From Hydrogenophaga sp. 2FB (GTDB lineage: Bacteria; Pseudomonadota; Gammaproteobacteria; Burkholderiales; Burkholderiaceae_C): a stretch of 64,000 nt of DNA. Location: positions 42,925 to 106,924 of the forward strand of contig NZ_SCML01000017.1 in assembly GCF_005503365.1 (NCBI RefSeq), given 5' to 3'. The notes under the pieces are model-generated. The model worked only from the letters and a program-made list of their open reading frames with translations, ran no database searches and was not told the DNA's origin. The position numbers and the translations under genes are program-made. Positions 1 to 6,803 of the stretch are shown piece by piece (within the stretch, counting starts at the first letter, position 1; each line of letters begins with the position of its first letter).

Positions 1-149
1 CTAAGCAACTTTTTGTTGGCTCTTCCCCTTCAGCTTCTGGCCTTCGTTTCCGCTTCTGCTCCTTCCCCACAATTTCAGACTGCTGCAAGGCGGCAGGCGA
101 TGATTCTATTCCTGCGGATGGAATAGGAATTAACGAAATCTCCTTAGGT
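1..149 (+). ncRNA. possible retron msr-msd RNA segment, cut by the window edge
   Basis: This stretch precedes a retron-type reverse transcriptase and has no ATG or GTG in that frame. Two hairpins are visible: GCAAC-TTTTT-GTTGGC at 5-20, with one bulge, and a 10-bp stem at 103-112/120-130 with a 7-base loop and one bulge. CTAAG at 1-5 is complementary to CTTAG at 143-147, where an a1/a2 repeat would lie, and AGC at 4-6 could hold the branching guanosine. All this is inference, because the 5' half lies outside the window. The competing reading is that the reverse transcriptase frame, which stays open to base 3, is coding here. Confidence 0.3.
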
Positions 150-1034
150 TTGGGTATTAGCCCAGGCTTATTGACATCATTTCTAGCTAGACCCGAGCGG
201 TACTACCGAGTCTTCGAAATTCCGAAAGCGAATGGAAAATCAAGACAAATTCAAGCTCCAAGAACGATGATCAAGGTACTTCAGTACTTTTTTTTGGACT
301 ATCTACTCAATTGGCTTGAAGCTCATCCAACGGCGACGGCCTACTCGCGCGGCAGCTCAATTAGAAAGAATGCTCAGGTACACACCGAAAAAAAATATGT
401 CGCAAATATTGATGTGTCAAACTTCTTTCCATCGCTCACGATAGGCATCGTTGCCAAAAGCTTAGTAGCTGCGGGTTTAAGTAGTAACACCGCAGTACTG
501 GTAGCACGGCTTTCTTCATACAAAGGGGGACTTCCACAAGGTGCTCCGACAAGCGCTGCCTTGTCGAATATCGTTATGCGCGAATTTGACGCAAGCGTGT
601 CAGAATCATGCAATTCGCTTGGCGTCAGCTACACCCGATATGCTGATGACATGACGTTCAGCGGGATGGAGTTGGATGGCGTCAAGCAAGCGATCTGCTT
701 TGCAAAGGAGCGCCTCACAGAAATGCGGTTGACGCTCAACGATCAAAAGACAAGGATATTCGGCCCAGGCACTAGGCAGGTGGTCACCGGTGTTGTGGTC
801 AACGATTGGCCTCAGCCTTCACGTGTGGATCGACGGCGTTTAAGAGCTGAGTTGCATCAAGCAAAAATCTCACCGGCCAACTCCGTCGCAAAGTACCAGC
901 AACTGCTGGGACGCGCGGCCTACATGCTTTCGTACGCCAGAGAGGAGAGACCAGTGGGAGCGATATCGAGGGCATACGTGGAAGATGCTTTAGCTGGCGT
1001 GAAGATGCTAAGGCACTTTACGCACAATGAATGA
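150..1034 (+). CDS. retron-type reverse transcriptase
   Basis: RNA-directed DNA polymerase of the retron family, which would copy an adjacent structured RNA into msDNA; such systems mostly serve in phage defence. Visible motifs are the retron-typical NAxxH (N74-H78), motif A IDVSNFF with catalytic D88, GLPQGAPTS at 127-135, YADD at 164-167 and the retron VTG at 212-214. The 294 residues are close to the usual 300-330. The start is uncertain: TTG at 150 has no good Shine-Dalgarno and the frame is open to the left edge, so 10-30 N-terminal residues may be missing. Codon use is much more AT-rich than in the rest of the window, suggesting transfer. No effector gene follows within the window; one may lie to the left. 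Confidence 0.85.
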   Translation: MGISPGLLTSFLARPERYYRVFEIPKANGKSRQIQAPRTMIKVLQYFFLDYLLNWLEAHPTATAYSRGSSIRKNAQVHTEKKYVANIDVSNFFPSLTIGIVAKSLVAAGLSSNTAVLVARLSSYKGGLPQGAPTSAALSNIVMREFDASVSESCNSLGVSYTRYADDMTFSGMELDGVKQAICFAKERLTEMRLTLNDQKTRIFGPGTRQVVTGVVVNDWPQPSRVDRRRLRAELHQAKISPANSVAKYQQLLGRAAYMLSYAREERPVGAISRAYVEDALAGVKMLRHFTHNE

Positions 1035-1473
1035 GGCACTCGGGGCACAGTGATGAGTTAAGGGGCGCCCCATGACGAAGTGTGTTTGCGCTGCTAGCCA
1101 GCTACAGGCTGCAATGGGTCACCATTGCCTGTTCGGCGGATCAGCGAGGGCCGCTCAGGCGGGCGTCAATCTCAAGGCCGCAAACAATGTCAGCATGGCC
1201 CCTGACCGGTCACTAAGTCAGCGCCATCACTGAGACCTGGATGACGGAGATGTGGTGGGCACGGTGAATCGCAGGTGCCTCCAACAGTGCCGGAGCCGCT
1301 GCATAGCCGACGAGCAGAACACAACGCGCAAAGGCCGGTGGCAGGACGCGTTGAGGCGTCGTCCCCGGTACCGAGCCTGATCGAACTGCACCTGACTGAG
1401 AGATCCAAGCGCCCAATGCCAACGTGGTATTTTTGCGTTTGCCCATGCGCGCCACAACTCAGGAGACGATCCG
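1035..1473. other. gene-poor junction between reverse transcriptase and halogenase
   Basis: I see no convincing gene here. A hairpin at 1105-1131 (CAATGG-GTCA-CCATTG core, extended by CAGG/CCTG with a 3-base bulge) may end transcription of the reverse transcriptase gene or be part of an RNA. A 53-codon frame (1072-1233, +) and an 80-codon frame (1213-1455, -) match no family I recognise, and neither has a clear ribosome site. Base composition rises across this stretch from the AT-richer left segment to the GC-rich chromosome, so it may be an island boundary. CAGGAGA just before 1474 is the ribosome site of the next gene. Confidence 0.4.
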
Positions 1474-2799
1474 ATGCAGCTTGACGAAAATTGCGATGTC
1501 CTCGTGGTCGGCGGCGGCCCTGCCGGCTCCACCATCGCTGCGCTGCTCGCGCGCGAAGGCCGCAAGGTGGTGCTGCTGGAGAAGGAGCACCATCCCCGCT
1601 TCCATATCGGCGAGTCGCTGCTGCCCGGCAACGTGGCCTTGTTCGACAAGCTCGGTGTGCGCGATCAGGTCGAGAAGATCGGCATGCCGAAGTACGGCAT
1701 CGAGTTCGTGCCACCCGACCTCGACTATTGCAGCTATGTCGATTTCGCCGAGGGCTGGGACCCGTCGATGGCATCGGCGTGGCAGGTCCGTCGTTCCGAA
1801 CTGGACGAGCTGCTGTTTCGCCATGCCACCACCACGGGTGCCCTGGCGCTCGAAGGCGCGAAGGTCACGGACGTCGCGTTCGATGACGATGGCGCCCGGG
1901 TCGAGGCGGTGCTTGACGACGGCGGGTCACGCAGCTGGCGCGCGCGTTTCGTGGTCGACGCCACGGGCCGCGACACGCTGCTGGCGAACAAGTTCAGGTG
2001 CAAGGAAAAGAACAAGGACCACAACAGCACGGCCCTGTTCGGCCATTTCCGCGGCGCCCGGCGCCTGGAAGGCAAGCGCGAAGGCAACATCAGCATCTGC
2101 TGGTTCGAGCACGGCTGGTTCTGGTTCATCCCGCTGGCCGACGGCACCACGAGCGTGGGTGCGGTGTGTTGGGCCTACTACCTGAAGGCGCGCAACAAGC
2201 CACTGAAGGACTACTTCTTCGACACGATCGCCCTGTGCCCGGAACTGCACGATCGGCTCAAGGACGCCACGCTGGTGGACGACAAGGTGCATGCCACCGG
2301 CAACTTCGCCTATTCCAGCACGCATGCCACCGGCGACCGCTACCTGATGGTGGGCGACGCCTTCACGTTCATCGACCCGATGTTCTCCTCAGGCGTCTTT
2401 CTGGCGATGCAGAGTGCCTTCGATGGCGCGCAATTCGTCGCCACGGCGCTGGACCGACCGCAGCAACTGCCCGCTGCCCGCGCCGCGCTCGAAAAGCGTG
2501 TGCGGGTGGGCCCGCGCGACTATTCCTGGTTCATCTACCGCGTCACCAACCCCACCATTCGGGACATGTTCATGCACCCGAACAACCGGTTCAAGGTCAA
2601 GCAGGGCCTCATGTCGCTGCTGGCCGCCGACATTCACCACGGGCCGGCCTACCGGATGTCGCTGGTGATGTTCAAGCTGATCTATTACGTGGTCTCGGTG
2701 ACGAACTGGCGGCGCACCTATGACGGCTGGAAACGGCACCGCCTCAACATCCGCGACATGGGGCCTTTGAGCGGCGAGACGATCATGAAAGCGGATTGA
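1474..2799 (+). CDS. flavin-dependent halogenase-like oxidoreductase
   Basis: FAD enzyme of the tryptophan-halogenase-like group, which uses reduced flavin, O2 and halide to halogenate an electron-rich substrate. It has an N-terminal FAD loop GGGPAG (13-18), GES at 46-48, K73 where family members carry the catalytic lysine, the WFWFIP form of the WxWxIP signature near residue 216, and FIDPMFSSG matching FxxPxxSxG near residue 300. At 441 residues it is shorter than tryptophan halogenases (about 530) and closer to phenol or pyrrole halogenases. A good ribosome site (AGGAG) precedes the ATG. No flavin reductase or biosynthetic cluster is adjacent, so the substrate is unknown. An alkylhalidase-like or plain monooxygenase role remains possible. 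Confidence 0.75.
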   Translation: MQLDENCDVLVVGGGPAGSTIAALLAREGRKVVLLEKEHHPRFHIGESLLPGNVALFDKLGVRDQVEKIGMPKYGIEFVPPDLDYCSYVDFAEGWDPSMASAWQVRRSELDELLFRHATTTGALALEGAKVTDVAFDDDGARVEAVLDDGGSRSWRARFVVDATGRDTLLANKFRCKEKNKDHNSTALFGHFRGARRLEGKREGNISICWFEHGWFWFIPLADGTTSVGAVCWAYYLKARNKPLKDYFFDTIALCPELHDRLKDATLVDDKVHATGNFAYSSTHATGDRYLMVGDAFTFIDPMFSSGVFLAMQSAFDGAQFVATALDRPQQLPAARAALEKRVRVGPRDYSWFIYRVTNPTIRDMFMHPNNRFKVKQGLMSLLAADIHHGPAYRMSLVMFKLIYYVVSVTNWRRTYDGWKRHRLNIRDMGPLSGETIMKAD

Positions 2800-2821
2800 C
2801 CGCCGCGCCTCGCCCGTCAAC

Positions 2822-3565
2822 TCACGGCCGCACGGCCGTGTATTCCGAGAAGATGCCCAGTTCGGTGTGGCGCTTGACCTGCAGGAAGCCTGCACGCTCC
2901 ATCGCCTGGAGGATCTGAGCGGGCGGGATGCAGCTCTCGATGGTGTCCCAGTAATAACGCCACAACTCGGCACTGCCGCGCTCGCGGGCGACGATGCGCG
3001 CCAGGGCCGGCACGATGTGTCGCATGTAGAACTTCACGAAGGCGCGCGACAGGCGGCTCGAAGGCTGGCTGATCTCCAGGATCAGCAGCTTGCCGCCGGG
3101 CCGCAGAACCCGGTGGAATTCGCGCAGCGCGGCGTCCACGTCCGACACATGCCGGAACGCATAACCGAAGCTCAGGAAGTCGGCTTCGCCCGTGGCACAC
3201 GGCAACTCCTCCGCCCGGCCGGCGCGCAGTTCGACGCCCGGCAGATCCACCTGCGCCAACATGCCCGGACTCGGGTCGACGCCGATGAGGCGGCCCTGCT
3301 CGCCGATCAGGTCGCAGGCCTGGCGCGCCAGCAGCCCTGTGCCGATGCCCACGTCCACGACCTTGTCGCCAGATGCCAAACCGGCCCGGACCAGCGCGTC
3401 CCGCCGGTACTTGCCACCCGATCCGAACGCCATGGCGCGCTCGATCCGGTCGTAGTCGACGGCGGTCTCGTCGAAGATGCGGCGCACGTAGCGCGCATGG
3501 TCTGCCTCGTCGCGGTAGTAGGCGGGCAGCGGTGCATGCGGTAGCTGCGTGGTCGGTTCGATCAA
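2822..3565 (-). CDS. UbiE/COQ5-type SAM-dependent methyltransferase
   Basis: Class I methyltransferase of 247 residues. SAM-binding motif I reads VVDVGIGTG (about residues 69-77), followed by the acidic residue in GVDPS and a YAFRHV segment typical of UbiE-like enzymes. The chosen start is TTG at 3565, because an AGGAG ribosome site lies just upstream and no ATG is in frame there. It converges on the halogenase-like gene, only 22 bases apart. The sequence differs from housekeeping UbiE in its C-terminal half, so a side role in quinone or secondary-metabolite methylation is as likely. Substrate not determinable from sequence. Confidence 0.75.
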   Translation of the reverse strand: MIEPTTQLPHAPLPAYYRDEADHARYVRRIFDETAVDYDRIERAMAFGSGGKYRRDALVRAGLASGDKVVDVGIGTGLLARQACDLIGEQGRLIGVDPSPGMLAQVDLPGVELRAGRAEELPCATGEADFLSFGYAFRHVSDVDAALREFHRVLRPGGKLLILEISQPSSRLSRAFVKFYMRHIVPALARIVARERGSAELWRYYWDTIESCIPPAQILQAMERAGFLQVKRHTELGIFSEYTAVRP

Positions 3566-3689
3566 GGGTCTGCTCCTGGTGCCATGGAAACCTGGATGGT
3601 ATCCGTGTGCACCCTGGAGCCGGAGATTACCGATGCGGTGGTGGCATGTCAGCGGCCAGACGGCAAGGCTGGCGTGCGGCCCGTATCGG

Positions 3690-3776
3690 TCAGCGCAAGC
3701 CGAAGAAGCTCAGGATGATCCCAATCACGACCACAAGACCCACGATATAGATGATGGTGTTCACGGCAGTCTCCAT
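3690..3776 (-). CDS. 28-residue hydrophobic membrane microprotein
   Basis: A very short frame encoding METAVNTIIYIVGLVV followed by VIGIILSFFGLR. It is one membrane-spanning segment (about residues 7-25) with an Asn near the start and a basic C-terminus. Short hydrophobic proteins of this kind, often ending SFFGLR, are recalled from other proteobacterial genomes as conserved hypotheticals. The gene stands alone between a methyltransferase and an esterase, all on the minus strand. Function unknown; a stress-related membrane role would be a guess. Confidence 0.6.
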   Translation of the reverse strand: METAVNTIIYIVGLVVVIGIILSFFGLR

Positions 3777-3887
3777 GTGTGTGTATGAGCGATCCATCGT
3801 AGGGAGACTGGCTCACAGGGCCTGTCAGCCGTGTCGCGGTCCCGCTGTAGGACAAGGACGGCCCCGCAGCGGTAGTCCGCCCTCACA

Positions 3888-5072
3888 TCACCCCACCACC
3901 GCCCCATACACCAGCCCACGCATCACCGACCGGTAGTGAATGCGCTGGTTCGGCGCCTGCGCCATGAAGATCGCGAACATCTCCAGGGCAGGGTCGACGA
4001 AGAAGTGCGTGCCGCCGATGCCGCTCCAGTGGTAGGTGCCGACGGAGCCGGGCACGGGTGCCTCGCCCGCCGCCGTGCGCACGGCAAAGCCCAGGCCGAA
4101 GCTGTGGCCGGGGGGCAGCAGTGCGTTGTCGATGGCGATGGCGCGGCCCAGGTGGTCGGCCGTCATGAAGGCCAGGGTGTGCGGTGACAGCAGGCGCTGG
4201 CCCTCAAGCTCACCACCGCCCAGCAAGCACTGCAGGAAGCGCGCGTAGTCGTGCGCGGTGGACATGAGGCCGCCGCCGCCCATTTCCAGCGCGGGCACTT
4301 CGCGCGGGTCGTGCATGGGCATCGGTGCGCCGCCGTCGGGGTCTTGTTCAAAAGCCTCGGCGATGCGGTGGTGCTGCGTGGGTGGCACGAAGAAGGCGGT
4401 CTCGTGCATGCCCAGGGGTTGCAGGATGGTCTCGCGCAGGAAGGCACCGAGCGGCTGGCCGGTGATCACTTCGATCACGCGGCCCAGCACATCGGTGGCG
4501 CGGCTATAGGCCCAGGCGGTGCCGGGCTGGTGGGCCAGCGGCAGCGCGGCCAGGCGGTCGCACAGCTCGGCGTTGGTCTGCTGGCGGTTGACCAGGCCAG
4601 CCTGCGCGTAGAGCGCGTTCACGTGGCCGTTGCCGGTGAACTCGTAGGTGAGGCCGGCGGTGTGGCGCAACAGGTCCTGCACGGTGCTCGGGCGATGGGC
4701 GGGCACCAGCGCCACGCCGTGCGGCCCGGGCACCGCCACCTGCTGTTGCAGGAAGCCGGGGATGTAGCGGCCCACCGGGTCGTCCAGCAGCAGCCGGCCC
4801 TGCTCCACCAGCATCATGGCCGCCACCGAGACAATGGGCTTGGTCATGGAGTAGATGCGGAAGATCGCGTCGGTGCCCATGGCTGTGTCGCGCGCGGGGT
4901 CGAGCCGGCCCACAGCGGCATCGAGCACCACGCGGCCGCGCCGCGCGATCAGCACCGACGCGCCGGGCAGGCGCCCGCGGTCCACGTCGCGCTGCAGCAC
5001 CTGCACGATGCGTTGTGTGCGTTCGGGGCACAGCCCCACGTTGGCCGGCGTGGCCGTTGGCAATCCATGCAT
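3888..5072 (-). CDS. beta-lactamase-fold serine hydrolase (EstB/class C-like esterase)
   Basis: Serine hydrolase of the beta-lactamase/penicillin-binding fold, 394 residues with no clear signal peptide, so probably a cytoplasmic esterase like EstB. The nucleophile motif SxxK appears as SMTK (about 76-79) and the second motif as WAYS near 188-191. HWSGIGG near the C-terminus corresponds to the third, KTG-like motif. Substrate is likely a short-chain ester or lactone rather than a beta-lactam. It is followed, after 45 bases upstream on the same strand, by the CoiA-like gene at higher coordinates, which could share a transcript. Confidence 0.8.
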   Translation of the reverse strand: MHGLPTATPANVGLCPERTQRIVQVLQRDVDRGRLPGASVLIARRGRVVLDAAVGRLDPARDTAMGTDAIFRIYSMTKPIVSVAAMMLVEQGRLLLDDPVGRYIPGFLQQQVAVPGPHGVALVPAHRPSTVQDLLRHTAGLTYEFTGNGHVNALYAQAGLVNRQQTNAELCDRLAALPLAHQPGTAWAYSRATDVLGRVIEVITGQPLGAFLRETILQPLGMHETAFFVPPTQHHRIAEAFEQDPDGGAPMPMHDPREVPALEMGGGGLMSTAHDYARFLQCLLGGGELEGQRLLSPHTLAFMTADHLGRAIAIDNALLPPGHSFGLGFAVRTAAGEAPVPGSVGTYHWSGIGGTHFFVDPALEMFAIFMAQAPNQRIHYRSVMRGLVYGAVVG

Positions 5073-5117
5073 GTTCTGGCTCTCCTGACAGGGGCGTGCC
5101 CCGATCTTAGAGCCGGT

Positions 5118-6209
5118 TCACAAACCCTCGAACGCGGCCGGGTCGCGGTCGCTGCGCGTGAGCACCGTGCGGCGGGACAGATACGTCACCGCGGCCAGAA
5201 AGCTCGTGCACCGCACCACGCCCGCGGACAGGTCGGCCACGCCCACGGTTTCGGGCAAGGCCTGGGTCCAGCCTTCGAACGGATGGGGATGGGGCGCGAG
5301 CGCGTAGAACTTTTCCGACGCGCTGCGCCAGTCGGTCGGGCCCTTGCGGTCGAGTCGGTAGAGCAGCCAGGCCTGGGTGTCGGAGAGCCGGTAGAAGGTG
5401 AAGCTCACGTTGGGCGCGTGGTCGGGCGCGCAGGTATGGCGCGGCGCCACCTCCGGCGTGGCGGGTGCGCCGGGGCCGTAGAAGAGCGGTGCGGGCGGCG
5501 CGGCTTCGACGTCGCCGGCACGGGCAGCGCCGCCTGCCGTGTCGGCCACGGCCAGCCAGTTGCGGTACACCTGCGCGCTGCGCGCCTCCAGCCGGGCTTG
5601 CGCGGCGGCGGCCAGCCCGAGCGAGTCGGGGTGGTGGCGCCAGGCCATCTCGCCGTGCTGTTCCAGATGCAGGTTGAGCGCGTGCCGATCGCGCAGCGCC
5701 GAGGCCGGCGGCGGGCTGCAGCGGAAGACCACTTGTGCGCCATCGGCTTCGGGCGGCAGCGGGGCGTCTTCCACCACCACAAAGAGGTGCAGGTCCACGC
5801 CGGTGTCGAGCCGCGCCTGTGCCACGGGCTCGTGCGCGGCGCCCAAGGGGTGCCATTGCAGCGGGCCCATCACGCGGGCGTGCCACTGCACCTCTTCGTG
5901 CACGTTGACGAGGGCGCCGACGATGGCCACCCGCTGGCGCCAGGGCGGCAGCAACAATTCCCCCGCATCGCCGCGTGCCTGCAGGTGCTCGGTCATCAAG
6001 CGGCGCAACATGCTGTGGGCCGCGGTCGCGCACTCGGGCCGTTCCTGCGAGGCTTCGTGCGCGAAGTGCCATTCGTAGGCCGCACCCTGCCGCGCCACCA
6101 GCGGGCTGCCGCACACCGGGCAGAGACAGCCGCACTCCGCCCCGCGCTCGACCTCACTGATGAAGCGGAGCGCGCCGGTGGCGTCCAGGGCGGCAAAGAG
6201 GGGTGTCAC
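5118..6209 (-). CDS. CoiA-like zinc-ribbon protein
   Basis: Protein of 363 residues whose N-terminus resembles competence protein CoiA and related nuclease-like proteins. A cysteine cluster CGCLCPVCGSPL (about 27-38) is followed by WHFAHE, as in the CoiA zinc ribbon. The remainder, rich in Trp and acidic residues, matches nothing I recognise, and the PD-(D/E)xK nuclease core of CoiA is not obvious. The start is GTG at 6209. No other competence gene is nearby, so a role in DNA uptake should not be assumed. Confidence 0.55.
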   Translation of the reverse strand: MTPLFAALDATGALRFISEVERGAECGCLCPVCGSPLVARQGAAYEWHFAHEASQERPECATAAHSMLRRLMTEHLQARGDAGELLLPPWRQRVAIVGALVNVHEEVQWHARVMGPLQWHPLGAAHEPVAQARLDTGVDLHLFVVVEDAPLPPEADGAQVVFRCSPPPASALRDRHALNLHLEQHGEMAWRHHPDSLGLAAAAQARLEARSAQVYRNWLAVADTAGGAARAGDVEAAPPAPLFYGPGAPATPEVAPRHTCAPDHAPNVSFTFYRLSDTQAWLLYRLDRKGPTDWRSASEKFYALAPHPHPFEGWTQALPETVGVADLSAGVVRCTSFLAAVTYLSRRTVLTRSDRDPAAFEGL

Positions 6210-6238
6210 GGGAGATTCGGACCGCTAAACGTACAAGA

Positions 6239-6256
6239 AGCCGGTCGGGGCCGGCT
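6239..6256 (-). terminator. hairpin after the universal stress gene
   Basis: AGCCGG and CCGGCT form a 6-bp stem with a 6-base loop, followed on the minus strand by TTCTTG. It sits 25 bases past the stop of the stress-protein gene and before the CoiA-like gene. The T-run is weak, so this is a tentative intrinsic terminator. Confidence 0.4.
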
Positions 6257-6280
6257 CCTGGTGTGTCAGCGCTGGCCTGG

Positions 6281-6727
6281 TCAGTCGGGTTGTGCGTCCT
6301 CCGGCACCTTCACCAGTGTGACCGGCACGGGCGACTGCTGCACCATTTCCTGCGACACCGAGCCCAGCACCGCCGCGCGCAGGCCGCTGCCGCGTGTGCT
6401 CATGATCACGGCATCGCAGGCGTGGCTCTCGATGATCTCGACCAGTTGGTGCGCCGCGTCGCCACTGGCCACCGCCTGCTCGACCTGCATGCCCGCGGCG
6501 CTCAGCAGCGCCACGGCCGGGCGCACGAGGTCGCGGCCCGCGGCCTCGCTCACCTGCTGCAACACCACCGGGTTGTGCGCCACCACCAGTTCGTAGAGGG
6601 TGGCGGATTCCTGCACGTTGGCGACCACGAAGCGCGCCTTGAGTCCGGCGCCCACCAGCCGCAAGGCATGGTGCACCGCCAGCAGGGCGTGTGTGGAACC
6701 GTCGACGGGGATGAGGATTTTCAGCAT
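6281..6727 (-). CDS. universal stress protein (UspA family)
   Basis: Single-domain UspA protein of 148 residues, the usual length. It opens with MLKILIPVDGSTHAL, the conserved first strand and Asp, and contains the nucleotide-binding style loop STRGSGLRAAVLGSVS before the final strand VPVTLVKVP, so it is probably an ATP-binding type. Such proteins are cytoplasmic dimers induced by starvation, oxidative or respiratory stress. It lies downstream of the sensor kinase gene on the same strand with a 76-base gap and may have its own promoter. Confidence 0.88.
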   Translation of the reverse strand: MLKILIPVDGSTHALLAVHHALRLVGAGLKARFVVANVQESATLYELVVAHNPVVLQQVSEAAGRDLVRPAVALLSAAGMQVEQAVASGDAAHQLVEIIESHACDAVIMSTRGSGLRAAVLGSVSQEMVQQSPVPVTLVKVPEDAQPD

Positions 6728-6803
6728 GGTCGCTCCGCAAAACAGGACACGGCCATCCTAATACGCCCGCGCGACAAACGCACACGCGCGGGCAAAGCGT
6801 TGT

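Noticed and set aside
1072..1233. 53-codon frame behind the reverse transcriptase as a retron effector or PAAR-like protein
   Set aside because: No ribosome site, no convincing family match, and a hairpin runs through it.
5118..6209. Evidence for natural competence from the CoiA-like gene
   Set aside because: Only the zinc-ribbon part resembles CoiA and no other competence gene is nearby.
4251..6596. A 781-codon open frame on the plus strand
   Set aside because: It lies antisense to the esterase, CoiA-like and stress-protein genes and its translation is low-complexity Arg/Gly/His/Ala, typical of frames opened by high GC.
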